From NCBI GenBank assembly GCA_964347835.1, contig CAYFZR010000021.1, forward strand, positions 1-6,831: a stretch of DNA of 6,831 nucleotides, given 5' to 3'. This document shows positions 1-5,289 of this stretch, piece by piece. Position 1 is the stretch's first letter; each line of letters begins with the position of its first letter. A program made the translations under genes and the position numbers. The stretch is from CAYFZR01 sp964347835 [NCBI: uncultured archaeon] (GTDB lineage Archaea; CAYFZR01). The notes beneath the pieces were generated by a model, which was not told where the DNA came from, did no database searches, and saw only the letters and a program-made list of their open reading frames with translations.

Positions 1-63
1 TTTCGGTTCCCTCACAAAGACCTTCTCAAATGTATCTAAAATGTGCTTTCCTTCGGAATGCAT
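1..63 (-). CDS. 5' end of an unrecognised reading frame (partial)
   Basis: An ATG at 63-61 opens a reverse-strand frame that runs without a stop to the window edge. The visible 21 residues are MHSEGKHILDTFEKVFVREP plus K. The mix of charged and hydrophobic residues looks like ordinary soluble protein, but I do not recognise the family. There is no Shine-Dalgarno before the ATG. A TATA-like box at 82-90 is centred about 23 bases upstream, so a leaderless message is plausible and supports this start. The gene lies just downstream of the terminator that closes the small cysteine gene, so it probably has its own transcript. With so little sequence it could still be a chance open frame. Confidence 0.42.
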   Translation of the reverse strand, partial: MHSEGKHILDTFEKVFVREPK

Positions 64-81
64 CAAACTGAAAATTTAAAA

Positions 82-90
82 TTAATATAA
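82..90 (-). promoter_or_regulatory. TATA-like box for the partial gene at 63
   Basis: The reverse strand reads TTATATTAA, centred about 23 bases before the ATG at 63-61. That is close to the usual archaeal spacing of about 26 from box centre to transcription start, so the RNA would start at or very near the ATG. The surrounding DNA is so AT-rich that a chance match is possible. Confidence 0.35.
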
Positions 91-135
91 CAACTCAAAT
101 TAAAATATCAGTATCACGAGTTCTTCTAGGGAAAT

Positions 136-186
136 CTAAAATTAAAAAAAATCAAGACAGAATTAGACCTCCAAGGCCCTTCTGTC
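136..186 (-). terminator. Hairpin plus T-tract terminator after the small cysteine gene
   Basis: Read on the reverse strand, GACAGAA (186-180) pairs perfectly with TTCTGTC (162-156). Inside, GGCCT and AGGTC pair around a TGG loop, with one G-U pair, making an extended hairpin. It is followed within three bases by eight T's and then more T-rich sequence to about 136. It begins 16 bases after the stop codon at 202. Archaeal RNA polymerase stops mainly on U-tracts; here both a hairpin and a U-tract are present. Confidence 0.68.
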
Positions 187-201
187 CAACGAAAGATTAA
201 T

Positions 202-336
202 TCAGAAATTTAATTCTCTATTAACGTAGTACGAACATTCGCTAGCTACGTTATTGTTTTTATTTTCTATTCCGAGATAAAAACACCATGTTGGAAAGTG
301 TTGTCCAAATGACCGACACGTATCACAGGTCTTCAT
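202..336 (-). CDS. Small four-cysteine, probably zinc-binding protein (44 aa)
   Basis: Translation gives 44 residues beginning MKTCDTCRSFG and ending in a TGA at 204-202. Four cysteines lie at C4, C7, C18 and C34 as C-x2-C-x10-C-x15-C, with aromatics between them (F10, F14, W17, F19, Y20, Y36, Y37). This is a layout typical of tiny one-metal Cys4 proteins, and zinc is the likely ligand by inference. I know similar short CxxC...C...C proteins as common uncharacterised archaeal genes, but cannot name a family. The start is decided by a textbook Shine-Dalgarno, GGAGGTGA, with seven bases between its GGAGG core and the ATG. A TATA box at 383-391 gives a leader of about 25 bases, and a terminator follows. 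It is divergent from the ribbon-helix-helix gene. An unusual 32-bp inverted repeat lies inside the coding region at 222-253. Confidence 0.72.
   Translation of the reverse strand: MKTCDTCRSFGQHFPTWCFYLGIENKNNNVASECSYYVNRELNF
222..253. repeat. Imperfect inverted repeat inside the small cysteine gene
   Basis: TAACGTAG at 222-229 is the exact reverse complement of CTACGTTA at 246-253. Inside them CGAA (232-235) pairs with TTCG (238-241). Together they give 12 base pairs in a 32-base span, within the codons for residues 28-38 of the small protein. It could fold in the mRNA or serve as a binding site; it may also be coincidence. Confidence 0.5.
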
Positions 337-340
337 CTCC

Positions 341-348
341 TCACCTCC
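341..348 (-). promoter_or_regulatory. Strong Shine-Dalgarno for the 44-aa gene
   Basis: The reverse strand reads GGAGGTGA, an eight-base match to the complement of the archaeal 16S rRNA 3' end, followed by GGAG and the ATG at 336-334. It is the strongest ribosome-binding site in the window and is the main reason for calling a gene this short. Confidence 0.8.
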
Positions 349-374
349 GAGTTAATGGTTTTTTTAATAATAAT

Positions 375-399
375 TAATAAAGATATATAAAGTTTATTA
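375..399. promoter_or_regulatory. Inverted repeat around the TATA box, candidate operator
   Basis: TAATAAA at 375-381 and TTTATTA at 393-399 are exact reverse complements separated by 11 bases, and the reverse-strand TATA box (383-391) lies between them. The position fits a site where the neighbouring ribbon-helix-helix protein could block the promoter. The AT-rich background makes a chance 7-bp repeat quite possible. Confidence 0.3.
383..391 (-). promoter_or_regulatory. TATA box for the small cysteine gene
   Basis: The reverse strand reads TTATATATC after a CTT. The box is centred near 387, predicting a transcription start near 361 and a leader of about 25 bases containing the Shine-Dalgarno. 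Confidence 0.55.
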
Positions 400-438
400 T
401 TTAATATGTTTATTTGTTCTATGAAAAAGCAAATCAAC

Positions 439-447
439 TTTATAAAT
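439..447 (+). promoter_or_regulatory. TATA box for the ribbon-helix-helix gene
   Basis: TTTATAAAT, preceded by purine/A-rich sequence that could serve as the BRE, is centred at 443. Adding about 26 bases predicts a start near 469-470, two bases before the ATG at 472. This fits a leaderless message and the absence of any Shine-Dalgarno. Confidence 0.6.
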
Positions 448-471
448 CATTAGATAGATAATAACATTGTT

Positions 472-651
472 ATGATTGTGTCGGTAAATATAGATGTCGA
501 AACCTTTCGCGAAATGGAGAAATTTATAACAGACTTTGAAGAAAAATTTGGCTATGAAATAAGTAAATCAGCAATCATCAGGAATGCTTTAAAAAAATAC
601 ATGAATGAAGAGAGAAAGAGGCTTAAATTAGAAAATATAGCGGCTTTCTAA
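472..651 (+). CDS. Ribbon-helix-helix (CopG/Arc-type) DNA-binding regulator, 59 aa
   Basis: The 59-residue product has the ribbon-helix-helix plan. A short beta strand (residues 1-8, MIVSVNID) would insert into the DNA major groove as a dimer. Helix A covers about residues 9-26. A turn follows, then helix B begins with the typical SKSAIIRNALKKYM (31-44) and a charged tail. The family consists of dimeric transcription repressors and antitoxins. No toxin-like gene is next to it: downstream is a lipid kinase on the other strand. A regulator role is therefore more likely, perhaps of itself and of the divergent small cysteine gene. The start is set by the TATA box 29 bases upstream (leaderless) and by the beta strand beginning at residue 2. 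Family assignment is firm; its target is inference. Confidence 0.85.
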   Translation: MIVSVNIDVETFREMEKFITDFEEKFGYEISKSAIIRNALKKYMNEERKRLKLENIAAF

Positions 652-660
652 GCCTTATAC

Positions 661-741
661 AAGACTTAATTCGGTCTATGTTCATTATATGGGTTTGATG
701 GGGTTCAAGGCGCGATAAAGCACTTGTTGCTTTTAAGTCTT
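661..741. terminator. Convergent gap with nested inverted repeats, possible two-way terminator
   Basis: AAGACTTAA (661-669) and TTAAGTCTT (733-741) are an exact 9-bp inverted repeat. Nested at its right end is AAAGCA (717-722) with TGCTTT (728-733), a 6-bp hairpin with a 5-base loop that is followed on the forward strand by one more T. The right arm overlaps the stop codon of the lipid kinase gene at 740-742. The placement between two converging genes suggests transcript ends, but the U-tracts are short. Confidence 0.35.
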
Positions 742-1318
742 ACAATAATATGAGGGCTAATTGACCGTTAAAACCTGCGAACAAAGGAATGAGAAGATTA
801 TCATCGAGTTTCGTTACAACGGTCTCTACTGTAGTGGCCGTAATAGCCATGACCAATGCAACCGTAATATTTTGCAGAAAAAAATACCCGATTATAACGT
901 CAACGAGAAGTTCCGCTAAACATCCTTCAACAGACCTATTTTCGAGTTTAGGCAACATTGTTCTACCAAATGCTTTCCCAAATATTGCGGCCGCCATATC
1001 GCCGAAGGTTGTCATAAGAATAGCGGCTGATGCTATCTCTTTATCGAAAACACTAATGGCTATTATCGCACCCATCAAGAAAAATACCCCTCCCCCTATG
1101 GCTTCCTTTTCTCTTTCTCTGTAAAATCTCCAGAAAAAAGGAATTTTTTTACTCCATTCTATTCTAACAAACTCTATTTCTATAAATATAATCAGAACCA
1201 CGGTTAAAAAAAATAGTGTAAAACTCTTGTCCAGTATATAGTAGATAATCACTATTAGTACAGAGGTCAAATGAACTGCTTTCCTCCCAATTTCGTGTTT
1301 TAAATCAAGATCTTCCAT
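740..1318 (-). CDS. SEC59/DGK1-family membrane CTP-dependent lipid (polyprenol/dolichol-type) kinase
   Basis: This 192-residue integral membrane protein shows the SEC59/DGK1/VTE5 signatures in order: GRKAVHL (11-17), the basic/acidic stretch RERE then GGG (67-77), DxxAxxxGxxxG at D107-G118, KLENRSVEG (124-132), and a conserved C-terminal TVETVVTKLDDN with IPL (163-179). Hydrophobic segments at about 16-30, 34-50, 76-91, 95-115, 134-160 and 175-192 fit several membrane helices. Family members move phosphate from CTP to a lipid alcohol such as dolichol, phytol or diacylglycerol. In an archaeon the likely substrate is a polyprenol/dolichol or geranylgeraniol, but this cannot be decided here. The start has AGAAGG seven bases upstream. 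It lies 13 bp after the cysteine-rich gene, so the two are probably co-transcribed. Confidence 0.82.
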   Translation of the reverse strand: MEDLDLKHEIGRKAVHLTSVLIVIIYYILDKSFTLFFLTVVLIIFIEIEFVRIEWSKKIPFFWRFYREREKEAIGGGVFFLMGAIIAISVFDKEIASAAILMTTFGDMAAAIFGKAFGRTMLPKLENRSVEGCLAELLVDVIIGYFFLQNITVALVMAITATTVETVVTKLDDNLLIPLFAGFNGQLALILL

Positions 1319-1325
1319 CTTTTTG

Positions 1326-1331
1326 CCTTCT
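1326..1331 (-). promoter_or_regulatory. Shine-Dalgarno for the lipid kinase
   Basis: The reverse strand reads AGAAGG, seven bases before the ATG at 1318-1316. It lies wholly within the 13-bp gap after the stop of the preceding gene, which supports translation from a shared message. Confidence 0.5.
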
Positions 1332-2192
1332 TTATTTCAAATCGCTTAAGATAGTTTTTATCGCCTCTCGATGCCCGCAGTGAGATCCAAATACAGTATC
1401 GATGATCTCATCGTAACGTTCTTCCTCGCATAGATCAAAGAGGGTCCTTGCTAAACAATTTGAACAGGTTATGTTATAAAGGTATTTTTCCACACATCTG
1501 CCCATGATACATGTATTTTGAGGAAAAGAAGAGATATCAATGGGTAAACAATGATCGCCCTGTTTATGAATGCTTGGATTCATAGACGAGCGTAAAAGAA
1601 AGTGCGCAATCTCTTCACAGAGTACTGATTGCGTATAGGCCAACCCAGAACAAATAAATTTGTGCTCTTCTTCATGACCCTTACAACAAATGCCGTGGGA
1701 AAAGTTGAATTCCCTTTGGAAGTATTTGACTAAGATTAAACCGCTGAAGGGTTGAATGTATTCGATATCATGAAATGACTCATCCATATTAGAGATGTGC
1801 CAAGCCCTCAATTTTGTCTCCTGATCAATAAACTCCCTTTTTAATTTTAAATCTCCGCAACCTGCCTTTGAACATGCACCGCGATGATGCGGTGAGCGCC
1901 CATCCATGGGGATTAGAGGCGTTTCTTGAAAAAGATATATGACGAGTCTGTTCTTGAAAAAGAGTGCATATTCTTTTGATACACGCCAATCATTGTGTAT
2001 TTTGTTCCATAAATTCCAAGTTCTCCAGAGAGACTCTCTGTTAATAATCGGAGGTGCTTCCATTATCCTTTGAAAAAGCTTGTTTTGGATGATTTGACAA
2101 TCATCGTGAGGTAATCTATGTACATTAAACCCAAAAACCTCTTCTAATAACCCTCCAATAGAAGGTTTATAGATGTTTATAAAGACTTTCAT
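1332..2192 (-). CDS. Cysteine- and histidine-rich protein of unknown function
   Basis: I do not recognise this protein. From the upstream ATG at 2204 it has 290 residues; I prefer the ATG at 2192 (286 residues) because a TATA box at 2213-2219 would start the RNA at about 2190. On 290-residue numbering it has 14 cysteines and many histidines, mostly in the second half: C111/C116, H170-C173-C174, H177, H181, C185, C196, C219, C232/C237, C247-x2-C250, C259 and H275-C276-H278. Such spacing suggests one or more bound metals (zinc or iron-sulfur), which is inference. The first 100 residues are aromatic and basic with a single cysteine (C36). There is no signal peptide or clear membrane segment. It is the first gene of a likely operon with the lipid kinase. 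Confidence 0.75.
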   Translation of the reverse strand: MKVFINIYKPSIGGLLEEVFGFNVHRLPHDDCQIIQNKLFQRIMEAPPIINRESLWRTWNLWNKIHNDWRVSKEYALFFKNRLVIYLFQETPLIPMDGRSPHHRGACSKAGCGDLKLKREFIDQETKLRAWHISNMDESFHDIEYIQPFSGLILVKYFQREFNFSHGICCKGHEEEHKFICSGLAYTQSVLCEEIAHFLLRSSMNPSIHKQGDHCLPIDISSFPQNTCIMGRCVEKYLYNITCSNCLARTLFDLCEEERYDEIIDTVFGSHCGHREAIKTILSDLK

Positions 2193-2204
2193 GGCGCGCA
2201 CCAT
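2191..2204. repeat. Near-palindrome at the start of the cysteine-rich gene
   Basis: ATGGCGCGCACCAT is a palindrome at six of seven paired positions. It spans both candidate start codons and lies next to the predicted transcription start, so it could be an operator. It may equally be a coincidence of the codons used. Confidence 0.3.
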
Positions 2205-2212
2205 ATTTCAAA

Positions 2213-2219
2213 TTTTATA
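2213..2219 (-). promoter_or_regulatory. TATA box for the cysteine-rich gene
   Basis: The reverse strand reads TATAAAA within an AT-rich flank, centred at 2216. The usual spacing puts the RNA start near 2190. That is too far downstream for the ATG at 2204 but matches a leaderless start at 2192. Confidence 0.5.
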
Positions 2220-2248
2220 TTGTCATTTCCATAAAAGTTAGATGGAGG

Positions 2249-2319
2249 GTGGGAAGGCGCCGGAGTTCATTTACTCCGCATCCTGTGATGGTAAAAAAAG
2301 CAATAGACGGCGCCTCCAC
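2249..2319. other. GC-rich inverted repeat with internal hairpins; candidate structured RNA or operator pair
   Basis: GTGG at 2249-2252 and AGGCGCCG at 2255-2262 pair exactly with CGGCGCCT (2308-2315) and CCAC (2316-2319), leaving a two-base bulge: 12 base pairs closing a 45-base interior. Inside are CGGAGT (2261-2266) pairing with ACTCCG (2273-2278) around a six-base loop, and CATC (2279-2282) pairing with GATG (2287-2290). The first inner hairpin competes with the outer stem for two bases. The element is much more GC-rich than the DNA around it and sits between divergent genes. It has no tRNA pattern. The strand is uncertain: a TATA-like TTAAATAAA at 2339-2347 would start a reverse transcript near 2317, but a run of seven T's would then lie inside the element. 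Confidence 0.45.
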
Positions 2320-2418
2320 TATAAATTAGATTTATTCGTTTATTTAATTTATCTTGGCATTTTTATGGATTTTCTAGCCGAAAACGTCACTTTTTTGCAA
2401 TTTATCGAAAATTTCTAA

Positions 2419-2426
2419 TTTAAAAT
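2419..2426 (+). promoter_or_regulatory. Weak TATA-like box for the permease gene
   Basis: TTTAAAAT would place the RNA start near 2449, giving a leader of about 31 bases to the ATG at 2480. No Shine-Dalgarno lies at the right distance from any of the candidate starts, and the flank is AT-rich, so this is tentative. Confidence 0.25.
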
Positions 2427-2479
2427 GTATTGTGATGTCAATAATAATAGAAGGGTTTAACTCCAAATTATTATCTACT

Positions 2480-3622
2480 ATGCTTATGATATATTTCGCC
2501 TTAAAAAATCTAACTAGGAGAAAGGCAAGGACTTTCTTAGCGATTTTGGGCATCACAATAGGCGTAGCAGCAGTAGTGGCTCTCGTATCGATTTCAGAAG
2601 GATTAGAATATGAAGCCTCAGAAGCAATAGGGAAGATACAGAACATCATGGTCTGGGAAGACGATGTAATGGATCCAATTTTTAGCAAGATCTCGATAGA
2701 TTACTCTGAAAAAATAGAAAAGATTGGAGGTGTGAGAGTAGCCTCTCCTGAAATTTTCGCACCCGTCTGGAATATCGATGGAAAGACAATTAAGATGGGA
2801 CCTCAAATGCCTTCTATCATAGGATTAGATCCTGAAAAGACGAGTAAAAGGAGAGGTGGCGCCTATTCTACAAGATTAATAAGAGGTAGGGCCTTAACCA
2901 CACATGACAGATATTCTTGCGTTCTGGGAAAAATCGTAGCAGATAATTTCAAAAAAAGCGTCGGGAGTAAAATCGAGGTAGAAGGAACGAGTTTTAGAGT
3001 CGTAGGCATATATGAAAGCGGTTCAAGGACAATTGATAATTATATCGCCATTCCGTTAGAAATTGCTCAGGAAATGGTTGGTTTTGATAAAGACGAGGTC
3101 TCGTCCATAAATGTTGAAACTGATGATCCTTCTAATATGGAAAAGATAGCAAGCATTATAGAGTTAAGATACGATGAGCTGGATGCCCATACCCCGGAGG
3201 AGATGACGGAAGAGCTTGAAGGTCTACTGTCTACGGTTAGAACTGCCTCTTGGGCGGTCTCTGGTATCGCGGCCATAGTCGGCGGCATTGGCATTGCAAA
3301 TACGATGCTCATGTCTGTAATTGAAAGGACGAGAGAAATAGGGTTGCTAAAGGCAATTGGATGGGGCAAATTAGATGTCTTAAAGAATATCCTCATCGAA
3401 TCCCTGACTCTTGGATTCATAGGGGGCGTATTAGGCATCCTCCTGGGCATTGGAACTGTATTTTCGATAAAAATTACATTTCCAGCATTAACTGCAATAG
3501 TCACACCTACCTTGGCTGTTGAGGCCATGGTCTTTGCTCTATTCTTGGGAATGATTGGTGGTTTATATCCCGCATATAGGGCTTCAAGTCTTAATCCTGT
3601 GGATGCCTTGAGAATCGAATAA
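2480..3622 (+). CDS. MacB/FtsX-type ABC transporter permease (no adjacent ATPase)
   Basis: On numbering from an in-frame GTG at 2432 (396 residues), TM1 spans about 34-54. A large external MacB periplasmic-core-like domain covers about 55-265. The FtsX core has TM2 near 273-296, TM3 near 320-346 and TM4 near 358-380. The coupling motif ERTREIGLLKAIGW lies at 298-311, and the end is GLYPAYRASSLNPVDALR. This is the type VII (MacB/LolCE) fold, in which permease and ATPase work as a mechanical unit to move lipids, peptides or signals without a classical channel. I prefer the ATG at 2480 because family members begin just before the ALKNLxRRKxRT stretch; the ATG at 2486 is equally possible and 2432/2435 would add an atypical tail. 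The ATPase and any accessory protein are missing from both sides, so the partner must be elsewhere. Confidence 0.88.
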   Translation: MLMIYFALKNLTRRKARTFLAILGITIGVAAVVALVSISEGLEYEASEAIGKIQNIMVWEDDVMDPIFSKISIDYSEKIEKIGGVRVASPEIFAPVWNIDGKTIKMGPQMPSIIGLDPEKTSKRRGGAYSTRLIRGRALTTHDRYSCVLGKIVADNFKKSVGSKIEVEGTSFRVVGIYESGSRTIDNYIAIPLEIAQEMVGFDKDEVSSINVETDDPSNMEKIASIIELRYDELDAHTPEEMTEELEGLLSTVRTASWAVSGIAAIVGGIGIANTMLMSVIERTREIGLLKAIGWGKLDVLKNILIESLTLGFIGGVLGILLGIGTVFSIKITFPALTAIVTPTLAVEAMVFALFLGMIGGLYPAYRASSLNPVDALRIE

Positions 3623-3640
3623 CTTCTTTCAAGTTCTTAA

Positions 3641-4318
3641 TTATGCTCCTTCTACGACTTCCCTTACCCTTTTTAATTCTTCTTGCGTTCCCATAGCAAG
3701 AATTATTGATCCTTCTTCCAGTACTTCGTCTGGGCTTGGATTCGTGTTTAAATTACCTTTCTTCCATATTCCGATGATAAATGCACCAGTAATCTCTCTA
3801 AATCTAACTTCACGAAGTGTTCTGCCTTTGGCACTTGAGTTTTTATGTATGGTGAATTGTACAATTTCGAAGTCTTCCATTAGTGTAATTCTGTCTAAGA
3901 AATCAGCAACAAATGGAATAACAGCGGATTTTGCGAGCATCTTACCCCCGATCATCTGCGGAGATACTACTTTGGATGCTCCGATTCTATACATCTTATC
4001 TATACTTTCCAAAACTTCTGCCTTTGATATAATTCTAATTCCCGGATTCAGTAATCTTGCTGTTAAAACAACAAAAGCATTTGATGCATCCTCTCTCAGA
4101 ACACTTATCAAAGATTTAGCGTCATCTATTCCTGCCTTTTCTAATGTTTCCTTCTTTGTTGCGTCCCCTATTATTCCAACAAGGCCTATATTCTCTAACT
4201 CCTTTATCCGCTCCGGATCTTGATCGATAACAATCAGATCTACTCCTTTGTCCATCAATTCACGGACAACATCTCTTCCGATCGATCCATAACCGCATAC
4301 GATGATGTGATCCTTCAT
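3641..4318 (-). CDS. Stand-alone RCK (TrkA_N + TrkA_C) potassium-channel regulator
   Basis: This soluble protein has 225 residues. Residues 3-120 form a Rossmann-type RCK_N domain with intact GYGSIG (9-14) and an acidic residue ending the second strand (D32 in VIDQD), features expected for NAD(H)-type binding. Residues about 147-215 form an RCK_C domain ending in an AMGTQEEL segment. It aligns end to end with residues 105-324 of the upstream channel, sharing for example GASKVVSPQMIG versus GADRVIMPKTIG and PFVADFLDRITL versus PYVADFMDKITL, so the two are duplicates. Its start overlaps the channel stop as ATGA and there is no Shine-Dalgarno, which points to coupled translation. A role as a separate subunit of the channel's gating ring is inferred; action on a Trk transporter elsewhere is the alternative. 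Confidence 0.87.
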   Translation of the reverse strand: MKDHIIVCGYGSIGRDVVRELMDKGVDLIVIDQDPERIKELENIGLVGIIGDATKKETLEKAGIDDAKSLISVLREDASNAFVVLTARLLNPGIRIISKAEVLESIDKMYRIGASKVVSPQMIGGKMLAKSAVIPFVADFLDRITLMEDFEIVQFTIHKNSSAKGRTLREVRFREITGAFIIGIWKKGNLNTNPSPDEVLEEGSIILAMGTQEELKRVREVVEGA

Positions 4319-5289
4319 TTTAACATCTTTCTAAATTCTTTGAATTGTTTGTCGGTGCCTATCAGTATTAATACATCATTTAGTTCTAAAATAGTTCCGG
4401 GGTCTGGATTTGGTAAAAAATTACCCCTTTTCCAGATTCCTACTACAGAAGGGCCTATCTCTCTGATTCTCGATTTCTCCAAAGTTAGTCCTATTAGCTT
4501 AGATCTCTCTTCGATCGGATATTCTACAAGTTCAACGTCTCTAAATAAGGTAATTTTATCCATAAAATCTGCTACATAAGGAGTGATTGCCGATCTAGAA
4601 ATCAATTTAGATCCAATCGTCTTAGGCATTATTACTCTATCTGCCCCCGCACTATACAATTTTCTTACGATGTCCTCGTCATCTGCGCTGGCGACTATTC
4701 TTAGATCTGGTTTTAGGCTACGTGCGGTAATTACAGCATATGCATTTGTCGCATCATCATCCGTTGTTGCTATGAGTGATCTGGCTAGATCTATATTTAC
4801 TGTCTTCAAAGTAACTTCATCCGCGGGATCTGCCTCAAAATAAGGAATCTTCTTTACTCGTAGTTTTTTTACGGCGTCTTCCTTATTTTCAACTATCACA
4901 AAGGGTATCTTATAATTTTTAAGTTCTTCCGTTACTTGATCAGCAATTGGATTGTATCCGCATATTATGACATGATTTTTTAATTTTCTTGCTTCTATCA
5001 CCCCCACTAAGGAGGCTATTCTGGACTCAATAATAGAGAGAACTATGTAAGATACCCCTGAAAAAAAGACTCCAACGCCTGTGATTATCATAAAGATTGC
5101 AAATAACTGACCAACTCTTGTCTTAACGGTAATATCTCCGTATCCTACTGAAGTTATAGTAGATATGGTAAAATAAAGAGCGTCAATCCACTCTAAATCT
5201 TCAAAGATCTTAAACCCAATAGTTCCGATTAGAATAATAGCAACAATAACGCTTAATAATATCTTTTTCTTTATCTCCAAATACGCCAC
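4315..5289 (-). CDS. Two-TM potassium channel with C-terminal RCK module (MthK-like)
   Basis: This 324-residue protein has TM1 at about 8-27, a pore loop with the K+ selectivity filter TSVGYGD (46-52), and TM2 at about 62-87 with glycines 71 and 73 near the expected hinge. RCK_N (about 105-220) and RCK_C (about 247-315) follow. It forms a tetrameric membrane pore gated by the cytoplasmic RCK ring. The nucleotide loop is GYNPIA (111-116), with the second and third glycines of GxGxxG replaced. This resembles the degenerate loop of Ca2+-gated MthK more than NAD-binding RCKs; E134 sits at the end of the second strand. The start is a GTG directly abutting the thrS TAG, with no Shine-Dalgarno, so translation is probably coupled. 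The stop overlaps the RCK gene. Function as a K+ channel is firm; the gating ligand is not shown. Confidence 0.93.
   Translation of the reverse strand: MAYLEIKKKILLSVIVAIILIGTIGFKIFEDLEWIDALYFTISTITSVGYGDITVKTRVGQLFAIFMIITGVGVFFSGVSYIVLSIIESRIASLVGVIEARKLKNHVIICGYNPIADQVTEELKNYKIPFVIVENKEDAVKKLRVKKIPYFEADPADEVTLKTVNIDLARSLIATTDDDATNAYAVITARSLKPDLRIVASADDEDIVRKLYSAGADRVIMPKTIGSKLISRSAITPYVADFMDKITLFRDVELVEYPIEERSKLIGLTLEKSRIREIGPSVVGIWKRGNFLPNPDPGTILELNDVLILIGTDKQFKEFRKMLK

Noticed and set aside
472-651. Antitoxin of a toxin-antitoxin pair
   Set aside because: The fold fits, but no toxin-sized gene follows on the same strand; the next gene is a convergent lipid kinase.
703-711. GTTCAAGGC, a match to the tRNA T-loop consensus
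   Set aside because: The flanking bases form only three of five T-stem pairs, and no acceptor or anticodon arm can be built around it.
690-711. Box C-like TTGATGG suggesting a C/D guide RNA
   Set aside because: No matching D box (CTGA) is present within a suitable distance.
789-1124. Forward open frame of 111 codons
   Set aside because: It lies wholly antisense to the lipid kinase, whose motifs are intact, and has no recognisable domain.
2261-2278. CGGAGTTCATTTACTCCG as a tRNA T-arm
   Set aside because: The GTTCRANNC pattern fails, the loop is six rather than seven bases, and no matching acceptor strand lies upstream.
3067-3528. Reverse-strand open frame of 153 codons
   Set aside because: It is a shadow of the permease gene in the opposite strand, with a low-complexity Ser/Pro/Met-rich product and no domain.
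3744-4223. Forward open frame of 159 codons
   Set aside because: It is the antisense shadow of the RCK gene; the real gene has clear RCK motifs on the other strand.
4999-5001. MthK-style internal GTG start (residue 97 of the channel) for making soluble RCK copies
   Set aside because: It lies at the right place, just before the RCK domain, but has no properly spaced Shine-Dalgarno, and a separate RCK gene follows anyway.
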